From positions 1-64,000 of the forward strand of contig DASZRL010000130.1 in the NCBI GenBank assembly GCA_035549175.1: 64,000 bases of DNA, in the 5' to 3' direction. The notes below the pieces were generated by a model, which saw only the letters and a program-made list of their open reading frames with translations, had not been told where the DNA came from and ran no database searches. The position numbers and the translations under genes are program-made. The DNA is from DASTSN01 sp035549175. Its GTDB lineage: Bacteria; Bacteroidota; Bacteroidia; Chitinophagales; Chitinophagaceae. Below, piece by piece: positions 42,226 through 51,198 of this stretch. Positions within the stretch are counted from its first letter, which is position 1; the number at the start of each line of letters is the position of its first letter.

Positions 42226-43191
42226 ATGCACAGTTTTGAGTTATTATCCCAGAAGTTTGCCCTGCAGTTCGAGCAGCGGCATTTCCCGGCCGAACCGGCC
42301 AGTCTCTATGATCCCAATGAATATTTTCTCCAGCTCGGAGGCAAACGGATCCGGCCTGTGCTGGCGCTGATGGGCAATGAATTGTACGGGGAGATTCATC
42401 CGGATGCCTGGCACCTGGCCACGGCCATCGAACTGTTTCACAATTTCACCCTGATTCACGACGATATCATGGATAAGGCCCCCCTGCGCCGGGGCATGGA
42501 AACGGTCCACAAGCGCTATGGGGATAATACGGCCCTGCTGGCGGGGGACGTTATGCTGGTTCAGGCATATGACTACCTGAACCGGATCGGACAGACCCAC
42601 CTGCACCGGGTACTGCAGATATTCAACCGGACAGCCCGCGAAGTCTGCGAGGGACAGCAACTGGATATGGACTTTGAAAAACAGGCCCGCGTGTCGCTGG
42701 AAGACTACCTGCATATGATCGGGCTGAAAACCTCGGTGCTACTGGCCGCAAGCCTGCAACTGGGGGCTATCCTGGGAGGGGCCGGCGAGCGTAATCAGAA
42801 CCTGCTGTATTCCTTTGGCAAAAAACTCGGAATTGCCTTTCAGATCCAGGATGATTACCTGGATGCCTTTGGCGATCCCGGAAAGGTCGGCAAGCAGACC
42901 GGCGGGGACATACTGGCCAATAAAAAGACCTTCCTGCTGATCCACGCACTGGAAACGGCTCCGGCGGCCCAGCAGGAATCGCTGAAGCGCCTGATGCGCG
43001 ATAACCCGGCCGACAAGGTGGAGCAGGTCCTGCAGGTATTCCGCGATTGCGGGGTCGACGCCTGGGCCATGCACCTGAAAAACAAATACCTGGATGAGGC
43101 CCTGGTCCACCTGGAGGACATCGCCGTGCTGTCAAAAAGAAAAGAGCCGCTGCGGGAGCTGGCTCATTTCCTGGTTCGGCGTGATTATTAA
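42226..43191 (+). CDS. Polyprenyl (isoprenyl diphosphate) synthase
   Basis: A 321-residue trans-prenyltransferase. The first Asp-rich motif is Asp79-Asp80-I-M-Asp83 in LIHDDIMDKAPLRRG and the second is Asp209-Asp210-Y-L-Asp213 in QIQDDYLDAFGD. Gly-Gly-Lys-Arg-I-R-P at about 38-44 binds IPP. The Phe five residues before the first motif suggests a short-chain product (C15 or C20), although this is inference. It is the last gene of the dense run that began at 36514, 32 bp after rnr. Confidence 0.9.
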   Translation: MHSFELLSQKFALQFEQRHFPAEPASLYDPNEYFLQLGGKRIRPVLALMGNELYGEIHPDAWHLATAIELFHNFTLIHDDIMDKAPLRRGMETVHKRYGDNTALLAGDVMLVQAYDYLNRIGQTHLHRVLQIFNRTAREVCEGQQLDMDFEKQARVSLEDYLHMIGLKTSVLLAASLQLGAILGGAGERNQNLLYSFGKKLGIAFQIQDDYLDAFGDPGKVGKQTGGDILANKKTFLLIHALETAPAAQQESLKRLMRDNPADKVEQVLQVFRDCGVDAWAMHLKNKYLDEALVHLEDIAVLSKRKEPLRELAHFLVRRDY

Positions 43192-43208
43192 GGAGGATAA
43201 GGTGTTCA

Positions 43209-43580
43209 TTACATGTTGATGCTGCTGGCGTCAAAGCCGATCACGGCGCAACTGGCGATGATACCCAGGTCAATCAGCAGGCTCAGGAAAAAAACAGGTA
43301 CGGTAATGCGGGTAGGCATTGCTGCCAGGTTGGTGATCAGGCTCAGGCCCATGGCGCCAATCGCGAACGGCCAGAAAATAAAGTGATTGCCCGAAAATAC
43401 AATGGCCATCATGGTAAGGATGGTCATCACGCAGCCGTGCGCGGTGATGGAGGCGGCGAGCCACCCAAAGCGATATTTTTCCTGCTCCCCGCTCCAGTGC
43501 AGGAAGCGTTTCCACAGGGAGGTGTGTTGCGGGGCCAATGCGGCGGATGTCAATTCAGGTTGTTGCAGGTTGATGTCCAT
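43209..43580 (-). CDS. Small membrane protein of unknown function
   Basis: A 123-residue protein with a hydrophilic N-terminal 38 residues and three predicted TM segments at about 40-62, 67-88 and 94-118. The end is short and outside the membrane. I do not recognise the family. It converges with the polyprenyl synthase gene over an 17 bp gap. Confidence 0.6.
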   Translation of the reverse strand: MDINLQQPELTSAALAPQHTSLWKRFLHWSGEQEKYRFGWLAASITAHGCVMTILTMMAIVFSGNHFIFWPFAIGAMGLSLITNLAAMPTRITVPVFFLSLLIDLGIIASCAVIGFDASSINM

Positions 43581-43758
43581 AGATGATAATTTAAAGACAC
43601 AAATGTCTTTTATTAGGATCCCGGTGTACGTGATCCCTGTTATATATCCTGCTGATTTTTGTCAGGTCCGGGGGGGACCGGACCTGGTACCGCGCAGACT
43701 AAAAAAAATTTACATATTCATTTTTTCTCTATTTTGAACACCCAAAACCAAGGATCTG

Positions 43759-45456
43759 ATGCCAAATCCACTGTTTCGGAAAAAATCCATCGAGACCATC
43801 AAGCGGGAATATGAAGCCGGCCAGGGCGAACACGAGGGCCTGAACAAGGTACTGGGCGTGCGGGATCTGACCTTTCTGGGGATTGCCGCCGTGGTGGGCG
43901 CCGGTATTTTTTCCACCATCGGAGGCGCCGCCTACAATGGCGGCCCCGGGATTTCACTGTTATTTGTTATCACGGCCATCACCTGCGGATTTTCCGCGCT
44001 CTGCTATGCTGAATTTGCCAGCCGGGTGCCGGTGGCCGGCAGTGCCTACACATACTCCTATGTGACCTTCGGGGAGCTGGTGGCCTGGGTTATCGGCTGG
44101 GCGCTGATCCTGGAATATGCTATCGGCAATATCGTCGTGGCCATCTCCTGGAGCGGCTATTTCAACAACCTCCTGGTCAATGTGTTTCATGTCCATCTGC
44201 CGGACTGGATGCTGGTGGATCCCGTCACCGCCTCGCGGGCCTACCACGAGGCCACGGTTGCTCTGGGGTCGGGTACCCTGACCGATCCCATACTCATCAA
44301 GAATTATCAGTTTGCCGTGAAGGCCTACGAACAGGCCCCGGTGATCGGGAGCTGGCACGTATTTTTTAATCTGCCGGCCTTTATTATCGTGGGCCTGATC
44401 ACCTGGCTCACCTATACCGGGATCAAGGAAAGCAAGCAGTCGGCCAATTTCATGGTCATATTCAAAGTGTTGGTGATCATCTTTGTCATCATTGCTGGCT
44501 CCTTTTTCGTGGATACCAACAACTGGTCGCCCTTCATGCCGAATGGTTTCGAGGGGGTGTTGAAAGGGGTATCGGCGGTGTTTTACGCCTATATCGGCTT
44601 TGACGCGATTTCCACGACTGCGGAAGAATGCCGCAATCCGCAGCGGGATCTCCCCCGGGGCATGATGTACTCCCTGCTGATCTGTACCGTATTGTATATC
44701 CTGGTGGCCCTGGTGCTGACCGGCATCGAGCGCTCAGACCATTTCAAAGACATCAATGATCCGCTAGCCTTTGTATTTGAACACCGGGCTCCCTGGATTG
44801 AGAAGATCGTTTCCCTCAGCGCGGTCGTGGCCACGACATCGGTACTGCTGGTTTTCCAGCTGGGGCAGCCCCGTATCTGGATGAGCATGAGCCGCGACGG
44901 GCTCCTTCCGCGCAAATTCCAGACCATCCATCCGCGGTTTCAGACGCCATCCTTCGCTACCCTGATTACCGGACTGATTGTGGGCGTGGGGGCCCTGTTT
45001 ATCCAGAGTAATCTGGTCACTGACCTGACCAGCATCGGCACCCTGTTTGCCTTCGTCCTGGTTTCAGGAGGGGTGCTGCTGCTACCGCCTGAAAACCGGG
45101 AGCCTGGAAAATTCCGGATTCCCTATATCAACGGCCGGTACCTGGTTCCGCTGTTGCTGGGCCTGTTCCTCTATCTGTTTCGCGGCCGCCTGCAGGCGGC
45201 TGTCACCCATCTGGGGTCAGAAAACTACCGGGAGGTGCTGTTCCTGGTTTTCCTTGTGATAGCCACTATACTCACCCTGATGACGGTGGTGCGCAGCTAC
45301 TCGTTTATCCCGGTAATGGGTGTGCTTTCCTGCCTGTACCTGCTTATCGAAATTCCGGCCGTCAGCTGGAAATGGTTTTTTGCCTGGATGGCCGTGGGCC
45401 TGACTGTCTATTTCCTTTATGGTTTCAGAAACAGCAGGCTGGCCCGGACGTCCTGA
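43759..45456 (+). CDS. APC superfamily amino acid permease
   Basis: A 565-residue transporter with about thirteen TM segments. The first reads FLGIAAVVGAGIFSTIGGAA, with the G-A-G-I-F substrate-binding loop of the APC fold, followed by YAEFASRVPVAGSAYTYSYV. The middle YAYIGFDAISTTAEECRNPQ is the typical TM6-7 region of cationic amino-acid transporters. It probably imports amino acids with protons. The start at 43759 follows CTATTTTG, a near -7 box, by about 20 bp. Substrate not assigned. Confidence 0.88.
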   Translation: MPNPLFRKKSIETIKREYEAGQGEHEGLNKVLGVRDLTFLGIAAVVGAGIFSTIGGAAYNGGPGISLLFVITAITCGFSALCYAEFASRVPVAGSAYTYSYVTFGELVAWVIGWALILEYAIGNIVVAISWSGYFNNLLVNVFHVHLPDWMLVDPVTASRAYHEATVALGSGTLTDPILIKNYQFAVKAYEQAPVIGSWHVFFNLPAFIIVGLITWLTYTGIKESKQSANFMVIFKVLVIIFVIIAGSFFVDTNNWSPFMPNGFEGVLKGVSAVFYAYIGFDAISTTAEECRNPQRDLPRGMMYSLLICTVLYILVALVLTGIERSDHFKDINDPLAFVFEHRAPWIEKIVSLSAVVATTSVLLVFQLGQPRIWMSMSRDGLLPRKFQTIHPRFQTPSFATLITGLIVGVGALFIQSNLVTDLTSIGTLFAFVLVSGGVLLLPPENREPGKFRIPYINGRYLVPLLLGLFLYLFRGRLQAAVTHLGSENYREVLFLVFLVIATILTLMTVVRSYSFIPVMGVLSCLYLLIEIPAVSWKWFFAWMAVGLTVYFLYGFRNSRLARTS

Positions 45457-45468
45457 ATCCCGGACAGG

Positions 45469-45500
45469 TTGCCCCATTGCCCGCAGGGGTTGTAATTTTG
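45469..45500 (+). promoter_or_regulatory. Promoter of the DUF2027-Smr gene
   Basis: TTG (45469-45471), 21 bp spacer, then TAATTTTG (45493-45500). The leader to the ATG at 45514 would be under ten bases. Confidence 0.55.
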
Positions 45501-45513
45501 GACAGAAACTGCC

Positions 45514-46536
45514 ATGAAATTTGAGATCGGCGATAAGATTATCCTGCTTCATTCCGGCGAGGAAGGAGAGGTGGTGGAATTACTCAATGACCGCATGGTT
45601 ACGGTGGATGTGAACGGGGTGCGCTTTCCGGCCTATACCGACCAGATCGACTTTCCCTACTACCGGCGGTTTACCGAGAAGAAACCGGTTGCACCCCGGG
45701 AGGCCCGGCGTTACGTGGAGGATGTCAGGAAGGAAAAACCATCCGGTGGGGCGGACCGCCCCGAGGAGGGGGTCTGGCTGACCTTCCTGCCTGTGATGGA
45801 AACCGACGAATTCGGGGATGAGGTCGTTCGCGAACTGAAACTGCACCTGGACAACCGCATGGCCAGGGGATTCCGGTTTACCTATCGCCTTCTTTTTTTT
45901 GGCAGGGCCGAATTCAGCCTGGAGGGTACCCTGCCGCCCTTTCAGCATTTTTACCTCCATGACATTCCATTCTCCGACCTCAGTGACAACCCGGGATTTG
46001 CCTTCACCTTTTCCCTCGTTGAACCTGACCCGCGCAAGGCCCCGTCGCTGGAAGCCAGCTTCCGGATCAGGGCGCGGCAGTTATTCGCCCGGATTGAGGA
46101 GATCCGGGAAAAGAATGAAGCCACCTTTTCTCACCGGCTTTTTGACCAGTATCCCGACTACGTGCCGGAAGTGGCGTCCCCGGGGGCAACGCGAGCCGCT
46201 GCCGGGGTTCGTCCCTATGACGCCTCCCAGGCCCGGCAGCGACTGGAACCGCCCCGCAGCGTGATCGACCTGCATGTCGAAAAACTGACGGACGACTGGA
46301 GGGGACTGAGCAATTTTGAGATACTGACGCTTCAGCTTCAGACCTTTGAAAAATTCCTGGATCTGGCCATAGCACACCTCCAACCTTCCCTGATCGTTAT
46401 TCACGGGGTGGGTTCCGGGCGCCTGCGCGAGGAAATTCACGAGTTGCTCAAACTGCGCAGGGAGGTGAAGACCTTTGTAAATCAGTACGATCCAAGGTTT
46501 GGCTACGGCGCCACCGAGATCTTTTTCCAGTACTGA
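45514..46536 (+). CDS. DUF2027 and Smr domain protein
   Basis: A 340-residue protein. The N-terminal FEIGDKIILLHSGEEGEVVE is a KOW-like beta barrel; the middle (about 90-200) is DUF2027-type. The C-terminal 80 residues form an Smr domain: VIDLHVEKLTD with its conserved Asp-Leu-His, and IVIHGVGSGRLREEIHELL with H-G-x-G-x-G. Smr domains can nick DNA or cut RNA; recent work on other bacteria links some to rescue of collided ribosomes. The role of this one is not known. It has its own promoter and lies just before the RNase P RNA gene. Confidence 0.85.
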   Translation: MKFEIGDKIILLHSGEEGEVVELLNDRMVTVDVNGVRFPAYTDQIDFPYYRRFTEKKPVAPREARRYVEDVRKEKPSGGADRPEEGVWLTFLPVMETDEFGDEVVRELKLHLDNRMARGFRFTYRLLFFGRAEFSLEGTLPPFQHFYLHDIPFSDLSDNPGFAFTFSLVEPDPRKAPSLEASFRIRARQLFARIEEIREKNEATFSHRLFDQYPDYVPEVASPGATRAAAGVRPYDASQARQRLEPPRSVIDLHVEKLTDDWRGLSNFEILTLQLQTFEKFLDLAIAHLQPSLIVIHGVGSGRLREEIHELLKLRREVKTFVNQYDPRFGYGATEIFFQY

Positions 46537-46560
46537 ACCCTCCGGCCCCCGGAGTTTGCG

Positions 46561-46568
46561 TACCTTTG
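46561..46568 (+). promoter_or_regulatory. -7 box (TACCTTTG) of the RNase P RNA gene
   Basis: A full TAnnTTTG match ending four bases before the P1 helix of the RNA at 46573, placing it exactly where a -7 element should be. It lies in the 36 bp between the Smr gene stop and the RNA. Confidence 0.65.
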
Positions 46569-46572
46569 CCCC

Positions 46573-46950
46573 GGCTACAGGACGTGCCACCGCTCCGGTT
46601 TACCGGGGAGGAAAGTCCGGACAGCACAGAGCCATGCACCGGTGAACAGCCGGGTCCCGATCCGTCGGGAACAGACAGTGCCACAGAAAATAACTATCCC
46701 GGATTTCCGGGACAAAGGTGAAAACGTGAGGTAAGAGCTCACGACTTTTCCTGGTAACAGGCAAAGTGGGTAAACCTTGCATGCTGAAATGCCGCGTATA
46801 GGAACCTTCAGGAGCTGCTCGTTTCTGTCCTGCCTTCAGGCAGGCGGGTTCCAGGGTAGGCAGCTTGATCCCGGCAGCAATGCCGAGGACAGATAAATGG
46901 TGGCAGCCTGGGAAACCAGGAACAGAATCCGGCTTACAGGCCTGTAGCCT
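46573..46950 (+). ncRNA. rnpB: RNase P RNA (bacterial class A)
   Basis: The catalytic RNA that matures tRNA 5' ends, about 378 bases. Helix P1 is formed by GGCTACAGG (46573-46581) and CCTGTAGCC (46941-46949). Conserved core segments are in order: GAGGAAAGTCCGGACAGC, ACAGAAAATAAC, GGTGAAAACGTGAGGTAAG, GAGCTCACG, and ACAGAATCCGGCTTAC near the end. A local hairpin CCTGCC-TTCA-GGCAGG sits near 46830. The gene has its own -7 box and ends in a T tract at 46950-46958. Confidence 0.95.
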
Positions 46951-46958
46951 TTTTTTTA
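46941..46958 (+). terminator. Terminator of rnpB
   Basis: The 3' strand of helix P1 is followed at once by a run of T residues, so folding of the end of the RNA probably also terminates transcription. The run touches the end of the convergent CPBP gene. Confidence 0.6.
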
Positions 46959-47870
46959 CTTCAAGATGTGCATACCTGCCCCGGCCAGTTCCATAAGCCA
47001 GGCAATGCCGAGGTGAACCACCAGGCCGCCGAGCAGCGACCCGGTTTCGTAGATCACAATACCCAGCAGGTATCCTCCGAAATAAGAACTGATGCATTCG
47101 CCCAGTGGTTTGCCGAAATGGATCGTGCAATAAAAGCAGGCCATGGCCAGGATGGCATCAGGCCCCGCCCAGCGGGCCAGGGCCAGTACCAGGAATCCGC
47201 GGAAGAACAGCTCGATGGTGAAAAAATCGCTGCCGTAGGCTAGTTCGAACAGGCCGGCATAGGCCCACCGGGGGCGGGCCTGCCGGAGGGCGTGGTCCAC
47301 GGTATCCAGCTTCGGGTAGGAAGCCTGAAAATCCGGCCGGGTGGCAGCCAGGGCGATCAGGGGGATCATACACGCCAGCATGAGCAGATAGGGTGTCCAG
47401 GAAATTCCGCGGGCGGTCAGCCCGAAGAAAGGCTGCGCGCGAAACAGGCATTTCCAGGCCGCCAGCAACGGGACTATCACCAGGAGGGCGCGCAGCGGCC
47501 AATACAGCACCTGGTTCCAGTAAATATTCCAGGCAGGATCCGGGGCCAGCGGCAGCCGGGTAATCACTGACATTTTCAAAGCAAAGACCGCCGGAGCAGC
47601 CAGCACGAGAGACAGAAAGACCGGCTGGCGCAGGTAGGTGCGTCCGCCTACCAGGGAAAACAGCAGGTAGGGAACGGCCCATGCGGCCAGGGAGATAGCG
47701 TAGCGGGCCAGAAAACGGAGTGGCAGGCTCGGCAGGCCGTTTACCCGGGCGTCCAGCCCGAACCGGTAGTTCAGCCAAACCCAGCCCGCGACCCAGCAGG
47801 TGGACAGGACCAGGACCCGTTTATCCAGTCGGGACCCATGGGAATGCAGTGCGTTAAGGATCTTTTTCAT
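46956..47870 (-). CDS. CPBP family intramembrane metalloprotease
   Basis: A 304-residue membrane protein with about eight TM segments. The active-site motif reads IELFFRG, where the family usually has EExxxR: the second Glu and the Arg are kept, the first Glu is Ile. The next conserved histidine is in IHFGKPLGE, and the C-terminal LGIVIYETGSLLGGLVVHLG with a last His completes the CPBP core. Members are related to CAAX proteases, often of unknown substrate. It converges with rnpB; the coding end lies within the terminator T tract. Confidence 0.78.
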   Translation of the reverse strand: MKKILNALHSHGSRLDKRVLVLSTCWVAGWVWLNYRFGLDARVNGLPSLPLRFLARYAISLAAWAVPYLLFSLVGGRTYLRQPVFLSLVLAAPAVFALKMSVITRLPLAPDPAWNIYWNQVLYWPLRALLVIVPLLAAWKCLFRAQPFFGLTARGISWTPYLLMLACMIPLIALAATRPDFQASYPKLDTVDHALRQARPRWAYAGLFELAYGSDFFTIELFFRGFLVLALARWAGPDAILAMACFYCTIHFGKPLGECISSYFGGYLLGIVIYETGSLLGGLVVHLGIAWLMELAGAGMHILK

Positions 47871-47949
47871 CAGCAGCGAAAAGATGCGCTTTAAGGTAAG
47901 GTGAAAATTCCATGTGACCCTTCTCCTTATGCCGCATGGTCAAACGGGT

Positions 47950-48031
47950 GCCGACGCGCCGGGCAGTGCTTTTGCTGCGTCGGCAAATAGGAGTTAATTT
48001 CGCGGGCTGTCCGGCCGGATGGGCTGGCCGG
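47950..48031. other. Two hairpins upstream of the phytase-like gene
   Basis: GCCGACGC/GCGTCGGC (47950-47957, 47977-47984) and CCGGCC/GGCCGG (48011-48016, 48026-48031) form two stems in the 183 bp between divergent genes. Neither has a T tract. They may be chance in GC-rich DNA or part of a leader. Confidence 0.3.
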
Positions 48032-48053
48032 CATCCGTTCATCAATTGTTCAT

Positions 48054-49217
48054 ATGAAGCGCTTTGCCGTTATCCCTTCCCTGTTCGTCCTGGTGTGGCT
48101 GCTTGCCAGCTGTTCGGCTACGCGCCGGCTCAGCCGGATAGAGATTCCCACGACACCCTCCGTGGCCGGTCTCCATTTCCTGGGCGAGTATGACCTTCCG
48201 CACCGGCTTTCGTTTGCAGGCACCACCGTAGGAGGCCTGTCGGGTATCGATTATGACAGTGCCCGTGGCGTCTATTACCTGATCAGTGATGACCGTTCAG
48301 CGATCAATCCGGCACGCTTTTATACAGCCAGGATTTCCGTGTCGAATGCCGGCATAGACAGCGTGGTCCTCACGGGGGTTCATTTTCTGCTTCGCCGGGA
48401 TGGAAGCCCCTACCCGAATGCAAAGACGGACCCGTACCATACACCGGATCCGGAAGCCATCCGGTATGATCCCCGCAGAAGGGAACTGGTCTGGAGCAGT
48501 GAGGGCGAGCGTATCGTCAGGCCCGGACAGACCGTGCTGGAAGATCCGTCGATTATCCGCGTAGATCTTCAGGGACATTACCGGGACAGTTTTCCGCTTC
48601 CGCCGGGCATGCATATGCAGGCCGGGGAGGCCGGCCCCCGCCAGAACGGGGTATTCGAGGGGATGACCTTTACGGATGGATACCGCGACCTGCTGGTAAG
48701 CGTGGAGGAACCCCGCTACGAGGACGGACCCCGGGCAGGCACCGGGGATTCTACGGCCCTGATCCGCATCCTGCGGTATGAGGTTTCTACCGCTAGGCAG
48801 GTGGCGGAGTATGCGTACCGCACAGATCCGGTGGCCTACCCGGCTCATCCGCCCGGCGCGTACAAAATCAACGGTGTCCCTGATATTCTCTGGCTGGGGC
48901 AAGACCGGCTCCTGGTTGTGGAACGCTCCTTTTCCACCGGCGTGCCGGGATGCGTGATCCGGGTATATTTGGCCAGCCTGGCTGGAGCCTCTGATATCCG
49001 GGAGATAACGTCCCTGCAGGGAAGGGACGATGTGAAGCCCCTGGCAAAGCGGCTCCTGCTGAATATGGATAGCCTGGGGCGCTATGTGGATAATGTGGAA
49101 GGAGCCTGTTTCGGACCGCGTCTCCCCAATGGGCACCGGACGCTGGTATTCGTGGTGGATGACAACTTTTCACCGCTTGAGAAAAATCAGTTTCTCCTCT
49201 TCGAGGTGATCCCCTGA
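48054..49217 (+). CDS. Esterase-like phytase family lipoprotein
   Basis: A 387-residue protein. The lipoprotein signal ends LVWLLASCSA (probable lipidated Cys20). The rest is the 'esterase-like activity of phytase' beta-propeller: GGLSGIDYDSARGVYYLISD, DPEAIRYDPRRRELVWSSEG, GVFEGMTF and the C-terminal NVEGACFGPRLPNG. Relatives have been linked to phosphate ester cleavage, but many family members are uncharacterised. It likely acts at the outer membrane or in the periplasm. The gene is alone. Confidence 0.85.
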   Translation: MKRFAVIPSLFVLVWLLASCSATRRLSRIEIPTTPSVAGLHFLGEYDLPHRLSFAGTTVGGLSGIDYDSARGVYYLISDDRSAINPARFYTARISVSNAGIDSVVLTGVHFLLRRDGSPYPNAKTDPYHTPDPEAIRYDPRRRELVWSSEGERIVRPGQTVLEDPSIIRVDLQGHYRDSFPLPPGMHMQAGEAGPRQNGVFEGMTFTDGYRDLLVSVEEPRYEDGPRAGTGDSTALIRILRYEVSTARQVAEYAYRTDPVAYPAHPPGAYKINGVPDILWLGQDRLLVVERSFSTGVPGCVIRVYLASLAGASDIREITSLQGRDDVKPLAKRLLLNMDSLGRYVDNVEGACFGPRLPNGHRTLVFVVDDNFSPLEKNQFLLFEVIP

Positions 49218-49325
49218 ACCGCCCGTGCGTAGTTAGGATACGGCCTGCCTCGCCGGGGATAGCTTGGTATGCGGGTTTGCTCTGACGCGCTACGTATGAA
49301 ATCCGGTAAGCAGGTAGGCTCCCGG

Positions 49326-50153
49326 TCATTTTTCCCAGACTCCGCCTTCGACGAGTACCCTGCCTTCCTGCAGGTTTTGGTATAGTTGCTTCATTTTCTG
49401 GGGGGCCTGATCTCCCATCAGCAGGCGCAGGGTAGGTCCCGAGGGCGTTGCCGCCGCCTGGCCACCGAACATCTTTTCAAAGAAGGAAAGGGCCCCGCTG
49501 GTGAAGTCCAGGCAGTGTAATGGCCGAAAGCCTTTTCGGCCCAGCAATTCGTGAAGTTGCTCCGGGGTAAGCAGGAAACTGGCCGCTTCCTGATCTGCCC
49601 AGGGAGTTGGATAATAAACCGGCTGCCTGGGGCCAGCCAGCACATCGTGGTAGATGAAATGCCCCCCGGGTCGCAGGACCCGCGCGATTTCCGCATACAG
49701 GGCCTCCTTCTGCGAAATATTCATCTGGGCATGCTGGGTCCAGACTGCATCAAAGCGGTTCTGGTCAAACGGCAAGGCCCGGGCATCCGCCTGGATGAAA
49801 TCGGTGACAGTATCCAGGCCGGCCAGCCTGGAAAGCTCTTTTGCCGTCCGGATGTATTCCGCTGTCAGATCGACACCGATGACCCGGCAGCCGAATTCCT
49901 CCGCAAGCATCCGGCAGGGTCCTCCGATGCCGCAACCGACATCAAGCACACGGGAGCCGCGGGGCAGGGCCGCCAGGCGGGCCATCTCCCGGGACGCCTC
50001 AATCCCCCCGATATGAAACTGATCGACCGCCGCGATATCGCGGTACGATATCTGGCGGCGGTCGATGCTGTCATGTTCCAGGGCAGCCAGGATCTTCTCA
50101 AACAGGTTGTGAATCGTATAGTGTGCCTCTACCGGGTTGTTGACAGGATCCAT
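49326..50153 (-). CDS. Class I SAM-dependent methyltransferase
   Basis: A 275-residue methyltransferase. The SAM-binding motif SRVLDVGCGIGGPCRMLAEE lies at about 67-86, followed by VIGVDLTAEYIRTAKEL and the post-motif FIQADARALPFDQNRFDAVW. The overall pattern, including VEAHYTIHNLFEKIL near the start and WTQHAQMNISQK, resembles sarcosine/dimethylglycine N-methyltransferases that make glycine betaine, but small-molecule methyltransferases of other types share it. I therefore do not name a substrate. It is a single gene in the minus direction. Confidence 0.83.
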   Translation of the reverse strand: MDPVNNPVEAHYTIHNLFEKILAALEHDSIDRRQISYRDIAAVDQFHIGGIEASREMARLAALPRGSRVLDVGCGIGGPCRMLAEEFGCRVIGVDLTAEYIRTAKELSRLAGLDTVTDFIQADARALPFDQNRFDAVWTQHAQMNISQKEALYAEIARVLRPGGHFIYHDVLAGPRQPVYYPTPWADQEAASFLLTPEQLHELLGRKGFRPLHCLDFTSGALSFFEKMFGGQAAATPSGPTLRLLMGDQAPQKMKQLYQNLQEGRVLVEGGVWEK

Positions 50154-50207
50154 ACTGGTTGGTTAACGCAGGCGTAAAACAGGTCTCGGGAGGTTCCCGA
50201 AAACCCG

Positions 50208-51122
50208 TCAGTATCCCCATTTTTTCATGATGTCCAGGTCGATCTTGGCACAGGCCAGTGGCGTCTTATCCTGGTAGCTTTCCTGTTCAATGATGAAATG
50301 CTTGGTGCCCGACTTCCGGCCCAGGTCGATGATTTCCTTGACCGGGATGACACCCTTGCCCAGGACGGTGCTTTCATAGCCGCCGCCCATTTCCCCGGTG
50401 CCGGTGGATTTGATCTCATCCTTGACGTGCATGAGTTCAAACCGGTTGGGATATTGTTTCATGATATCCAGGGCGATCCCCCCGGCATGGTACATGTTGC
50501 CGATATCCAGCTGCTGGGCCACCAGGTGGGGGTCGGTATGCTGAAGGATGATGTCAAAGACCTTGGTTCCGTTCAGCTGCTGGCTGAACTCGAAATCATG
50601 GTTGTGATACCCGAATTTCATCCCCGACTTGCGGCAGAGTTCCCCGCATTTATTGAATACGTCCATATACCGCTTCAGGTCGTCGTAGGATTTGCGGTAC
50701 TCGTCATCCAGCCAGGGGCTGATCACATATTGCTGTCCCACCGTGGCGGCATCCTCGACGGTATATTTCCAGGCATCGGTGAAATCCTTCCGGGTATCAT
50801 CCCAGGCCTGGCGTCCCATTACGGTATGGCCGCTTTTCATTTTGAGGCCCATGCCGTCCAGGAGTTTTTTGAATTCGGCCGGAGCGTATCCGTAAAACTT
50901 GCGGTTTACGTAATTGGCATGCTCGACATACTTGTATCCCATGGCAGCGAGCTGCTGCAGGGTGCCTTTCGGATCCTTGGCCATGTCATCACGCACGGAA
51001 TACAACTGGATACCCAGGATTTCGCTGGAGGCAAATCCGGCCAGCAATTCATTGGAAAACAGGGAGGAGCCGGCCAGGACGGCAGCACTCCGCTTCAAAA
51101 AAGATCGACGGGAGGTAGGCAT
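50208..51122 (-). CDS. Tat-exported sugar phosphate isomerase/epimerase-like protein
   Basis: A 304-residue TIM-barrel protein. A twin-arginine signal is evident: SRRSFLKRSAAVLAGSSLF at residues 3-21. The domain then reads LGIQLYSVRDDMAKDPKGTL and GYKYVEHANY, with metal-ligand candidates in GYHNHDFEF and ELMHVKDEI, as in the AP-endonuclease-2-like family. Tat export suggests it folds with its metal in the cytoplasm. The family includes sugar isomerases and keto-sugar processing enzymes; the substrate is not known. A minus-strand TACGTTTG box lies three bases before the ATG. Confidence 0.87.
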   Translation of the reverse strand: MPTSRRSFLKRSAAVLAGSSLFSNELLAGFASSEILGIQLYSVRDDMAKDPKGTLQQLAAMGYKYVEHANYVNRKFYGYAPAEFKKLLDGMGLKMKSGHTVMGRQAWDDTRKDFTDAWKYTVEDAATVGQQYVISPWLDDEYRKSYDDLKRYMDVFNKCGELCRKSGMKFGYHNHDFEFSQQLNGTKVFDIILQHTDPHLVAQQLDIGNMYHAGGIALDIMKQYPNRFELMHVKDEIKSTGTGEMGGGYESTVLGKGVIPVKEIIDLGRKSGTKHFIIEQESYQDKTPLACAKIDLDIMKKWGY

Positions 51123-51124
51123 AG

Positions 51125-51132
51125 CAAACGTA
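51125..51132 (-). promoter_or_regulatory. -7-like box (TACGTTTG on the minus strand) abutting a start codon
   Basis: CAAACGTA on the plus strand gives a full TAnnTTTG match only three bases before the start codon at 51122. If functional, the mRNA would be leaderless; chance occurrence is also possible. Confidence 0.3.
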
Positions 51133-51198
51133 ATTTTTGGAGGTTAAATGCAAAACACTAATGTAAGGAATCCCGGCCAATGTGACCGGATTTTTACA

